NCBI GenBank assembly: GCA_900544075.1
Contig: UQTJ01000030.1
Span: 1-36,952, forward strand
Source of the DNA: an uncultured Bacteroides sp.
GTDB lineage: Bacteria; Bacteroidota; Bacteroidia; Bacteroidales; Bacteroidaceae
Direction of reading: 5' to 3'
DNA: 36,952 nt
In this document: piece by piece, positions 30,622 through 36,952 of the stretch
How positions within the stretch are numbered: position 1 is the stretch's first letter
Layout: each line of letters starts with the position of its first letter
Made by a program: the position numbers and the translations under genes
Notes under the pieces: generated by a model
Told to the model about the DNA's origin: nothing
Databases searched by the model: none
The model's input: the letters and a program-made list of their open reading frames with translations, nothing else

Positions 30622-31802
30622 TATTTTTCCGGTTCTTCATCCCAGTCTACTTCTTCGTATTCATACTCGAAATCATCGTCTTCCACATCCTCGTATTCGT
30701 ATTCAAAGTCTTCATCCTCGCCCATATCCTGAAGCTCCTGCTGAAGTTTTGAAACGTCTTTCGAGCGGTGTACGATGGCATCGCGTCTTACGGCCTCAAG
30801 CTGATTGCTTTCCTTGTTGAGTTCAGCCCAAAGGATATCCTTAAGCTGTTGTATGCCCATATTTGCCACTGAAGATATAAACACATGAGGAATGCCTTCA
30901 GGCAATGTAGGTTCCAGCATACTGATAAGCTCATCGTCAAGCATATCGCATTTGGTGATAGCCAACACGCGCTGCTTGTCGAGCATCTCAGGGTTGAACG
31001 TAGCCAACTCGTTGAGCAGGATTTCGTATTCCTTGCGGATATCGTCTGTATCGCCCGGCACCATAAAGAGCAACAATGAATTACGTTCTATGTGTCGCAG
31101 GAAACGGAGTCCGAGTCCCTTACCCTCACTTGCACCTTCTATGATACCCGGAATGTCTGCCATAACGAACGACTTTCCGTCGCGGTATGACACGATACCC
31201 AAGTTTGGTTCAAGTGTAGTAAACGGATAATTGGCTATCTTCGGACGTGCTGCCGAAACTGTAGAAAGCAGAGTAGACTTACCGGCATTAGGGAAGCCCA
31301 CCAGACCTACATCGGCCAGCAGTTTAAGTTCGAGTATAACTGTCATTTCCTGCATAGGTTCGCCCGGCTGTGCAAATCGCGGTGCCTGACGTGTAGCGGT
31401 ACGGAAGTGCCAGTTGCCCAATCCTCCGCGTCCACCCTTAAGCAGGATTACTTCCTGACCGTGGTCCGTAATGTCGCATACATACTCTCCGGTCTCAGCA
31501 TTGTAGACCACAGTACCGCACGGTACTTCAATCACCTTGTCTGCACCGTCTTTACCGAAACTCTTGTTCTTTGAGCCATTGCCTCCATGTTCGGCAAACA
31601 CGTGGCGTTCATATTTAAGGTGGAGCAACGTCCAGTAATTGCGGTTACCACGCAGAATTACATGACCTCCTCTACCACCGTCGCCCCCGTCGGGACCACC
31701 GTTTGGCACATATTTCTCGCGGCGCATGTGTACAGAGCCACGACCTCCCTTACCGGAGCGGCAGTAGATTTTTACATAATCAACGAAATTCGATTCAGCC
31801 AT
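30621..31802 (-). CDS. obgE: GTPase ObgE/CgtA
   Basis: An essential GTPase of 50S ribosome assembly that also senses nutritional stress. The 393-residue protein has the glycine-rich Obg fold (about 1-158, e.g. GGDGGRGGHVILRG), a G domain with G1 GFPNAGKS (169-176), G3 DIPG (216-219) and TKCD, and a C-terminal acidic extension (about 358-393). The extension is built of a repeated Asp/Glu/Phe/Tyr motif (DFEYEYE twice, at about 361-375 and 374-380). The gene is between adk and pgeF on the same strand, with 1-base overlap to pgeF. Confidence 0.97.
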   Translation of the reverse strand: MAESNFVDYVKIYCRSGKGGRGSVHMRREKYVPNGGPDGGDGGRGGHVILRGNRNYWTLLHLKYERHVFAEHGGNGSKNKSFGKDGADKVIEVPCGTVVYNAETGEYVCDITDHGQEVILLKGGRGGLGNWHFRTATRQAPRFAQPGEPMQEMTVILELKLLADVGLVGFPNAGKSTLLSTVSAARPKIANYPFTTLEPNLGIVSYRDGKSFVMADIPGIIEGASEGKGLGLRFLRHIERNSLLLFMVPGDTDDIRKEYEILLNELATFNPEMLDKQRVLAITKCDMLDDELISMLEPTLPEGIPHVFISSVANMGIQQLKDILWAELNKESNQLEAVRRDAIVHRSKDVSKLQQELQDMGEDEDFEYEYEDVEDDDFEYEYEEVDWDEEPEK

Positions 31803-31814
31803 ATTTTTTGTTTA

Positions 31815-31875
31815 GAAGTTAAATTGAGAAGTTATATTGGGAAGTTAAAGAAGTTAGGTTGAGGAGTTAGAGAAA
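31815..31875. repeat. Imperfect tandem repeat of about 13 bp between adk and obgE
   Basis: Five head-to-tail units begin GAAGTTA or GGAGTTA: 31815-31827 (GAAGTTAAATTGA), 31828-31840 (GAAGTTATATTGG), 31841-31849 (a 9-base unit), 31850-31862 (GAAGTTAGGTTGA) and 31863-31875 (GGAGTTAGAGAAA). The last unit runs into the hairpin at 31862-31889. It fills most of the spacer between the obgE start and the adk stop. Confidence 0.85.
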
Positions 31876-31889
31876 CATCTCTAACTCCT
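31862..31889 (-). terminator. Hairpin downstream of adk
   Basis: AGGAGTTAGAGA pairs perfectly with TCTCTAACTCCT around a 4-base loop, 15 bp after the adk stop. No T-run follows on the minus strand, so it is more likely a weak terminator or mRNA stabiliser than a full stop before obgE. Confidence 0.55.
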
Positions 31890-31904
31890 TTACCTCCTTA
31901 TAAA

Positions 31905-32474
31905 TTAAAGTTTGTCAATTGCAGAGCAGATGTCAGCAAAGATACCGTCCATAGTACCAAGACCGTTGATGTGCTGATATTTGCCATCGTTCTTGTACCA
32001 GTCGATAAGAGGAGCTGTCTGAGAGTGGTAAACCACAAGACGTTTCTTGATAGTTTCTTCATTGTCATCAGCACGTCCTGATTCCTGACCACGCTTGATA
32101 AGACGAGTCATAAGTTCATCTTCAGGAACTTCAAGGTCGAGCATGATAGAAACTTCCTGACCGCGAACCTTAAGCATTTCCTTAAGAGCTTCTGCCTGAG
32201 CGATAGTACGTGGGAAACCGTCGAAGATTACACCTTTGCTGTCTTTGAAGCTGTCGAATACGCTTGCAAGGATGTCAATCATCAATGCATCAGGAATAAG
32301 CTGACCATTGTCGATATAACCTTTTGCAGTTTTACCAAGTTCTGTACCGTTCTTGATTTCAGCACGCAAAACGTCGCCTGTTGAAATGTGGTTCAAACCA
32401 TACTTTTCTACTATACGTGCACTCTGAGTTCCTTTACCTGAACCCGGAGCACCAAAAATTACGATGTTCAACAT
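31905..32474 (-). CDS. adk: Adenylate kinase
   Basis: Interconverts AMP + ATP and 2 ADP. The 189-residue protein has the P-loop GAPGSGKGT (8-16), the AMP-binding STGDVLRAEIKNGTELG and the GFPRTIAQAEAL motif. It is the short type with a reduced LID and no four-cysteine zinc site. Codon use suggests good expression. It lies 63 bp after hpt on the same strand, separated by an 8-bp tandem repeat tract, and 102 bp before obgE. Confidence 0.98.
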   Translation of the reverse strand: MLNIVIFGAPGSGKGTQSARIVEKYGLNHISTGDVLRAEIKNGTELGKTAKGYIDNGQLIPDALMIDILASVFDSFKDSKGVIFDGFPRTIAQAEALKEMLKVRGQEVSIMLDLEVPEDELMTRLIKRGQESGRADDNEETIKKRLVVYHSQTAPLIDWYKNDGKYQHINGLGTMDGIFADICSAIDKL

Positions 32475-32485
32475 ATTTATTTTAG

Positions 32486-32525
32486 TTTTTGAGTTTATGA
32501 GTTTTTAAGTTATTTAGTTTTTGAG
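32486..32525. repeat. Five tandem 8-bp units between hpt and adk
   Basis: Head-to-tail units TTTTTGAG, TTTATGAG, TTTTTAAG, TTATTTAG and TTTTTGAG occupy 32486-32525, ending 11 bp upstream of the adk ATG (32474) on its 5' side. The unit is imperfect, so slippage would be limited, but the tract is clearly periodic. Confidence 0.85.
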
Positions 32526-32537
32526 AAAAATTATCCC

Positions 32538-33077
32538 CTATTCATTGACTACAGTATATATATCAGGATAGTTACGTCCCTTTCCATCATAGTCAAGTCC
32601 ATAGCCTACTATGAAATCGTTAGGGATATTCATGGCTACATAGTCAATATCGAGTTTCACCTGAAGCTTGTCCGGTTTGACAAGAAGTGTCGCGATACGG
32701 ATTTCCTTAGGATTACGCGCACGGAGTGTCGCTACAAGACGTTCCATTGTGAAACCTGTATCTACTATATCTTCCACTATAACTACAGTCCTGCCTTCAA
32801 TATCCTCATTCAGACCGACAAGTTCCTTCACCTTACCCGTTGAAGAATCTCCCTGATATGACGCAAGCTTGACAAATGATATCTCACACGGTATGCTGAT
32901 ACGTTTCATCAAATCGGCTGTAAACATGAAAGAGCCATTTAACACACTGAGAAACAGAGGATCAGTTCCTTCCAAATCACGATTGATTTCTTCAGCCACA
33001 CGCGATACTTCTTTCAATATCCTGTCTTCTGTTATAAATTTAGTAAACAACTTGTCTTTAATCTGAATAGTACTCAT
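32538..33077 (-). CDS. hpt: Hypoxanthine phosphoribosyltransferase
   Basis: A purine-salvage enzyme that transfers the ribose-phosphate of PRPP to hypoxanthine (and often guanine). From the ATG at 33077 the protein has 179 residues, normal for the family, with LSVLNGSFMFTADL (about 43-56), the PRPP-binding motif VVIVEDIVDTGFT (98-110) and a late FIVGYGLDYDGKGRNYPDIY. The preferred start is MSTIQIKDKLFTKF; a longer frame to 33137 begins in promoter-like sequence. It is the first gene of the hpt-adk-obgE-pgeF run. Confidence 0.96.
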   Translation of the reverse strand: MSTIQIKDKLFTKFITEDRILKEVSRVAEEINRDLEGTDPLFLSVLNGSFMFTADLMKRISIPCEISFVKLASYQGDSSTGKVKELVGLNEDIEGRTVVIVEDIVDTGFTMERLVATLRARNPKEIRIATLLVKPDKLQVKLDIDYVAMNIPNDFIVGYGLDYDGKGRNYPDIYTVVNE

Positions 33078-33086
33078 ATGAATATG

Positions 33087-33118
33087 CAAATTTAAAAATG
33101 CGGACAAATTTACGCAAA
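33087..33118 (-). promoter_or_regulatory. Promoter region of hpt with two overlapping candidate boxes
   Basis: The minus strand carries TAAATTTG twice (33087-33094 and 33105-33112). The first has a TTTG (33115-33118) 20 bp upstream; the second has a TTG about 19 bp upstream (around 33132). The second would give a leader of about 20 nt and seems more likely. Confidence 0.45.
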
Positions 33119-33233
33119 ATCTGACAAAAGACAACACTACGTTTTAAGTATTTAAATATATTTTGAAGTTTAAATAGTGAATAGTTCGTATGTTTTTACT
33201 ACTTTTACCAACAAAATACCATTTAAAGAAGTA

Positions 33234-34748
33234 ATGAAAATTTTAAGTTGCACACAACAGAAAGAAGCCGATGCTTACACTATAGAGCACGATTCAATAT
33301 TATCCATCAATCTTATGGAGAAGGCAGCAGGCCTGATTACGGATGCTATATGCAGAAGATGGAACAAATCACACAGAATAATAGTTTTTGCAGGACCGGG
33401 AAACAATGGCGGTGACGCCGTAGCTGTGGCACGCATGCTCCACCTGAAAAACTATCAGGTACAGGTTATACTGTTCAACATCAAAGGCAGTATTTCGGAC
33501 GACTGTCTGACAAATATCAGACGCCTACAGGAATGCAGATTTACAAACTACACAGAGGTCAGTACACAGTTCGACCCTCCAAAACTTACGGCTGATGACA
33601 TTGTAATAGACGGACTTTTCGGTACAGGGCTGAATGCTCCGCTCAGCAAAGGTTTTGCGGCCCTGGTGCAATACATCAATGCTTCGGCTGCCAAAGTGGT
33701 ATCAATAGATATTCCTTCGGGTATGATGGGCGAAGACAATAGCAGAAACATCCGTCAGAACATCATCAAAGCCGATTTGACTCTTACAATCAATCTCCCG
33801 AAGCTGTCTTTCCTGTTCGCTGAAAACGAAGACCTTGTTGGAGAACTTGAGGTTCTGGACATCGGAATAAGCAAGGAATATTCAGAACAGGCGGAAGCAA
33901 GCAACTTTATAACAGAAGAAAAGGAAATAACCGGAATAATCAAGCCAAGAAAGAAATTTGCGCATAAGGGCAACTTCGGACACGCACTGCTTATAGCCGG
34001 TTCATACGGAATGGGAGGAGCTGCCGTACTGGCTGGAAAAAGTTGTTTGAGGAGTGGTGTGGGACTGCTCACAATACATACTCCGGTGTGCAATCATCAG
34101 CTGTTGCAAATGAGTATCCCTGAAGCAATGACGCAGGATGATATGGACGACAGATATTTTGCAGAAGTGACAGACTTGGACAATTACCAGGCACTTGGAA
34201 TAGGCCCGGGATTAGGACAGGAGGAATTCACTGCACAGGCTGTAATAAACCAGTTGAGGGAATGCTATATTCCGGCTGTAATTGATGCAGATGCCATAAA
34301 TGCACTGAGCACATACAGAAACCAGTTGAACTGTGTTCCGAGAGGTTCTATAATCACTCCACACATAAAGGAACTGGAAAGATTAGTGGGAAGATGCAGC
34401 AACAGTTTTGAAAGAATACAGAAAGCCAAGGAATTAGCTTCGTACATGCATATATATATAGTACTGAAAGGTGCATGGACGGTAATTATCACGCCTGAGG
34501 GAGAATGTCATTTCAATCCGACCGGAAATCCGGGAATGGCCACAGGAGGTAGCGGCGACGTACTGACAGGTGTACTGACGGCACTTCTGGCACAAGGATA
34601 TACAGCCAAGGAAGCTTGTCTGTTAGGTGTGTATCTGCATGGACTGGCCGGCGATATAGCAGCAGAAAATATAGGAGAAATAAGCATGAATGCTTCAGAT
34701 ATCATCAATGCACTGCCTGAAGCATGGAAAAGACTTACGAACAAGTGA
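33234..34748 (+). CDS. Bifunctional NAD(P)H-hydrate epimerase / ADP-dependent dehydratase
   Basis: Repairs hydrated, inactive NADH and NADPH. The protein from the ATG at 33234 has 504 residues. The N-terminal epimerase (YjeF_N, about 1-210) shows AGPGNNGGDAVAVARML and DGLFGTGLNAPL, and the C-terminal dehydratase (about 225-500) shows KGNFGHALLIAGSYGMGGAAVLAGKSCLRSGVGLLT and NPTGNPGMATGGSGDVLTG, which binds ADP and substrate. The longer reading from a GTG at 33177 is rejected because its first 19 residues precede the family start MKILSCTQQKEAD. It is followed 18 bp later by an envelope gene on the same strand. Confidence 0.95.
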   Translation: MKILSCTQQKEADAYTIEHDSILSINLMEKAAGLITDAICRRWNKSHRIIVFAGPGNNGGDAVAVARMLHLKNYQVQVILFNIKGSISDDCLTNIRRLQECRFTNYTEVSTQFDPPKLTADDIVIDGLFGTGLNAPLSKGFAALVQYINASAAKVVSIDIPSGMMGEDNSRNIRQNIIKADLTLTINLPKLSFLFAENEDLVGELEVLDIGISKEYSEQAEASNFITEEKEITGIIKPRKKFAHKGNFGHALLIAGSYGMGGAAVLAGKSCLRSGVGLLTIHTPVCNHQLLQMSIPEAMTQDDMDDRYFAEVTDLDNYQALGIGPGLGQEEFTAQAVINQLRECYIPAVIDADAINALSTYRNQLNCVPRGSIITPHIKELERLVGRCSNSFERIQKAKELASYMHIYIVLKGAWTVIITPEGECHFNPTGNPGMATGGSGDVLTGVLTALLAQGYTAKEACLLGVYLHGLAGDIAAENIGEISMNASDIINALPEAWKRLTNK

Positions 34749-34766
34749 TATAAATACTTTAAGCTT

Positions 34767-35834
34767 ATGAGCAGAAAAGGAATTATAGCAATGTCGCTAT
34801 TGGCTGCGACATTATGCACGACAAACGCACAGAACGTAGATTTCTACAAACCGGGAGAGGGAGAAGGGATAGCATATTTCCTGCCAAAAACGGCTGTAGA
34901 GGTAAATGTTATAGCCACAAGAGTGAGATACACACCAGGAGATTTCTGTCAGTATGCAAACAGATATCTCAAAATAAACAATGTCACATCTGAACCTTCC
35001 ACTGAATGGGAAATCAAAAAGATAGAGGTAAGGAGAATCGGTGTGCCTGACTCTACAAAGGCATATATCATCAAGCTGAACGACAAAAGTATAATGTCTA
35101 ACATAGAAGTGACAGACAACAGTATTATCAAGGCAATAAACACTTCTGCCCCAAAATCTGTAAATCCGGAATATATACTTGAGAAATCACAGCCTTCGGA
35201 AGACGGTAGAAAATATATGACAGAGGAAATTCTTTCAGCCGGCTCGACAGCTAAAATGGCAGAACTCACAGCAAAGGAAATATACAATATAAGGGAAAGC
35301 AAAAATCTTATATTGAGAGGACAGGCCGACACTATGCCTAAGGACGGAGCATCACTGAAATTTATAATGGACAATCTGGACAAGCAGGAAAAAGCTCTGA
35401 CCGATATGTTCACAGGAAAAGAAGTCACGGAAGACAAGCTTTTCACAGCTGTTATACTGCCGGATAAAGAAGTCACAAACGATGTCGTTCTGAGATTTTC
35501 CAAAAAATTAGGAATATTGTCGTCGGACAACTTAGCAGGTGAGCCTATATATATTAAGGTGGAAAGTCCTACTCCGATACAGACAACAATTGTAACTGAG
35601 GAAGACAGCAAAAAGAAGAAAAAAGCTCCTAAAGGGATACTTTACAATATACCGGGAAAAGCTAATGTATCCATAAGCTTCAGGGGTAAAACTCTCTTCG
35701 AGGATAACAATATGCTGTTTGCCCAGTTCGGAAGTACCGAACTTCTGGTAGACGACCTTTTCAACAAGAAAGTTAATACACGTGTTATTTTCGATACTGT
35801 AACAGGAGGAATACAAAAAATAGATAAAGATTAA
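34767..35834 (+). CDS. Exported protein of unknown function (DUF4831-like)
   Basis: A 355-residue protein with a signal peptide (about 1-21, IIAMSLLAATLCTTNAQ). The body begins YFLPKTAVEVNVIATRVRYTPGDFCQYANRYLKI, a segment I associate with the Bacteroidales DUF4831 family, and ends with strands around RVIFDTVTGGIQKI. No enzyme motif is visible. The Lys-rich loop SKKKKKAPKG near residue 290 splits a predominantly beta protein. It is 18 bp after the NAD(P)HX repair gene and is likely co-transcribed with it. A role in the cell envelope is plausible, but none is known to me. Confidence 0.83.
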   Translation: MSRKGIIAMSLLAATLCTTNAQNVDFYKPGEGEGIAYFLPKTAVEVNVIATRVRYTPGDFCQYANRYLKINNVTSEPSTEWEIKKIEVRRIGVPDSTKAYIIKLNDKSIMSNIEVTDNSIIKAINTSAPKSVNPEYILEKSQPSEDGRKYMTEEILSAGSTAKMAELTAKEIYNIRESKNLILRGQADTMPKDGASLKFIMDNLDKQEKALTDMFTGKEVTEDKLFTAVILPDKEVTNDVVLRFSKKLGILSSDNLAGEPIYIKVESPTPIQTTIVTEEDSKKKKKAPKGILYNIPGKANVSISFRGKTLFEDNNMLFAQFGSTELLVDDLFNKKVNTRVIFDTVTGGIQKIDKD

Positions 35835-35850
35835 TATAAAGGGCGTAAAA

Positions 35851-35881
35851 TTTGTTTTTTAGAAAAAATACTATAACTTTG
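35851..35881 (+). promoter_or_regulatory. Promoter of the DUF3332-like lipoprotein gene
   Basis: TTTG (35851-35854) and TAACTTTG (35874-35881) are 19 bp apart, a full consensus match, 40 bp upstream of the ATG at 35922. Confidence 0.75.
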
Positions 35882-35921
35882 CGTATAGTATGATTTAACA
35901 AACTCTTTTATATTAAAGATT

Positions 35922-36479
35922 ATGAGAAAATTGAAACTTAAAGTAGCATGTGCTTTACTGGGTGGAAGCCTGCTATTCTCTTCGTGCATCGGTTCTTTTG
36001 CTTTGTGGAACCAATTGAAGGACTGGAATCAAGGTATTGGAAACAAGTTTGTAAATGAAGTTGTATTCCTTGCATTTAATATAATTCCTGTTTACGGTGT
36101 AGCTTATTTTGCCGATGCAATAGTTCTTAACTCTATCGAATTCTGGAGTGGGTCAAACCCATTGGCTGAGGTTGGAACTACCAAAACCGTGAAAGGTGAA
36201 AACGGAGAATATCTCGTAAGAACAAACGAAAACGGATATAGCATCACTAAAAAAGGAGAAGATGTTTCTATAGACTTGGTTTACAATCAGGAAAACCGTA
36301 CATGGAACGCTTCTTGTGATGGTGAATCTTACGAACTTATGACAATGAATGAAGATGGAACTATCACAGTAAGACTTCAGGATGGAAACACTGTAACAGT
36401 TCTTCCTGACCAGCAGGGATTGGCATCTGTACGTGCTCTGAGCGGTTCGCAAACATCTTTGTTTACTGCAGCAAGATAA
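35922..36479 (+). CDS. DUF3332-like lipoprotein
   Basis: A 185-residue lipoprotein. The N-terminus has a lipobox LFSSC with the lipidated cysteine at residue 22, followed by FALWNQLKDWNQGIGNKFVNE and a hydrophobic stretch (about 47-68, VFLAFNIIPVYGVAYFADAIV) typical of DUF3332 proteins. The rest (about 80-170) is polar and beta-rich (GENGEYLVRTNENGYSI). Function is unknown. Codon use is biased, suggesting good expression, and the gene has a consensus promoter and a strong terminator of its own. Confidence 0.88.
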   Translation: MRKLKLKVACALLGGSLLFSSCIGSFALWNQLKDWNQGIGNKFVNEVVFLAFNIIPVYGVAYFADAIVLNSIEFWSGSNPLAEVGTTKTVKGENGEYLVRTNENGYSITKKGEDVSIDLVYNQENRTWNASCDGESYELMTMNEDGTITVRLQDGNTVTVLPDQQGLASVRALSGSQTSLFTAAR

Positions 36480-36501
36480 TATATCTGAATGATATACAAA
36501 A

Positions 36502-36541
36502 AAAGTCGGGCGTCATTAATTCTTGATGTCCGACTTTTTTT
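36502..36541 (+). terminator. Terminator between the convergent DUF3332-like and Spy-like genes
   Basis: AAGTCGGGCGTCA pairs with TGATGTCCGACTT (two G-U pairs) around an 8-base loop, flanked by T-runs on both strands. It can serve both convergent genes. Confidence 0.9.
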
Positions 36542-36562
36542 GTTGTGTACGAGTATAGATAT

Positions 36563-36874
36563 TTATCGTTTTTTCTTACTCCTTTCCGATTTCATTTTCT
36601 CGAACTTGGCTTTCTGGTCGTCTGTCAGCAAAGAAGAAATTTTGGTATTCAGTTCGTCCATCTTTGCTTTTCTGTCCTCACGTGAAACCTTCTGATTGAA
36701 AAATTCTTTATACAGTTCTGTTATCTGCTTTTCCTGCTCATCTGTCAGATCAAGCTTTTTGTCAAGGTTTTCTACCACCTGTTCCGGAGTTCTCTTCTCT
36801 CCTCCTTTACGCTGTGCGTCAATTGTCTGAGTACACATTGCTGCCATCAAGGCAAAAAATAAAATCTTTTTCAT
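36563..36874 (-). CDS. Small exported Spy/CpxP-like helical protein
   Basis: A 103-residue protein with a signal peptide (about 1-20, ILFFALMAAMCTQTIDAQ) and a highly charged, helical mature part with two LTxxQ-like motifs, LTDEQEKQITELY (about 42-54) and LTDDQKAKFEKM (about 83-94). This pattern is like the Spy/CpxP family of periplasmic chaperones and the Bacteroidales DUF4890-type proteins. Chaperone activity is inferred only from the pattern. It is the last gene in the window, and its upstream region runs into the right terminal repeat. Confidence 0.82.
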   Translation of the reverse strand: MKKILFFALMAAMCTQTIDAQRKGGEKRTPEQVVENLDKKLDLTDEQEKQITELYKEFFNQKVSREDRKAKMDELNTKISSLLTDDQKAKFEKMKSERSKKKR

Positions 36875-36897
36875 GTCTGCTGTTTTTTTATTTGTTA

Positions 36898-36952
36898 ATA
36901 TTGCTGTCCGATAAAATCGATTAAATATAAAAAATGCCGCTCGGCCATTGTA
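36898..36952 (-). repeat. Right copy of the 54-bp perfect inverted terminal repeat
   Basis: The reverse complement of 36899-36952 equals bases 2-55. The repeat starts 24 bp upstream of the Spy-like gene's ATG, so it may lie within or next to that gene's promoter region, and it extends to the window edge. Reading outward from the gene it begins TTGCTGTCCGATAAAA, as does the left copy. Confidence 0.9.

Noticed and set aside
33177..33233. GTG start adding 19 residues to the NAD(P)HX repair enzyme
   Set aside because: The added residues are not part of the YjeF N-terminal domain, and the ATG at 33234 matches the usual family start.

Overview
The window is a stretch of ordinary, mostly core chromosome from a member of the Bacteroidales, probably Bacteroidaceae (Bacteroides/Phocaeicola-like). 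Three things support this. The recognisable promoters follow the Bacteroidetes pattern (TTTG about 19-20 bp upstream of TAnnTTTG). Start codons lack Shine-Dalgarno sequences and are preceded by A/T-rich leaders. The gene content includes families typical of the group, such as an amidase with a SPOR-like tail next to a MlaD protein, a GH3/beta-lactamase-fold fusion, a stand-alone AICAR transformylase and probable DUF4831/DUF4348-type envelope proteins. The genus cannot be fixed from the sequence alone.

Layout from left to right. 1-3.9 kb, minus strand: dnaA, a MlaD/MCE protein and an N-acetylmuramoyl-L-alanine amidase. 4.1-7.6 kb, plus strand: folD, a CapA-like metallophosphatase, two identical tRNA-His genes and a membrane-anchored unknown protein. 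7.6-10 kb, minus: an MFS transporter and pheS. 10.1-12.9 kb, plus: a lipoprotein, murB and a PhnP-like metallo-hydrolase. 12.9-16.2 kb, minus: a 55-residue 2x[4Fe-4S] ferredoxin and the GH3/serine-hydrolase fusion. 16.4-16.7 kb, plus: rplS. 16.9-21.3 kb, minus: an orphan ECF sigma factor, a CYTH protein, a 46-residue membrane protein, prfB and a long-chain acyl-CoA ligase. 21.4-22.5 kb, plus: an ArgE-like M20 deacylase. 22.5-24.3 kb, minus: beta-carbonic anhydrase and a beta-propeller glycosidase-like protein. 24.5-27.3 kb, plus: the AICAR transformylase, then an AbiEi/AbiEii-type toxin-antitoxin pair. 27.4-33.1 kb, minus: two outer-membrane barrel proteins, a 63-residue basic protein, a B3/4-domain protein, pgeF, obgE, adk and hpt. 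33.2-36.5 kb, plus: the bifunctional NAD(P)HX repair enzyme and two envelope proteins of unknown function. 36.6-36.9 kb, minus: a small Spy-like exported protein.

Functionally the window combines replication initiation, translation (pheS, prfB, rplS, tRNA-His), nucleotide and one-carbon metabolism (folD, AICAR transformylase, adk, hpt), cell-wall synthesis and recycling (murB, amidase, GH3 fusion, pgeF) and envelope proteins. The hpt-adk-obgE-pgeF run is tightly spaced and probably co-transcribed.

The clearest accessory element is the AbiE-like cassette. It is bracketed by two direct copies (58 of 63 bases identical, exactly 1560 bp apart) of a long palindromic element. The upstream copy abuts the cassette promoter, and one base pair of the palindrome differs between copies by a compensatory change. 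The other striking feature is that the first and last ~54 bases of the window are perfect inverted copies of each other. They most likely mark a dispersed repeat (for example an insertion sequence) at which the sequence was cut, but they could also be the arms of an invertible segment.
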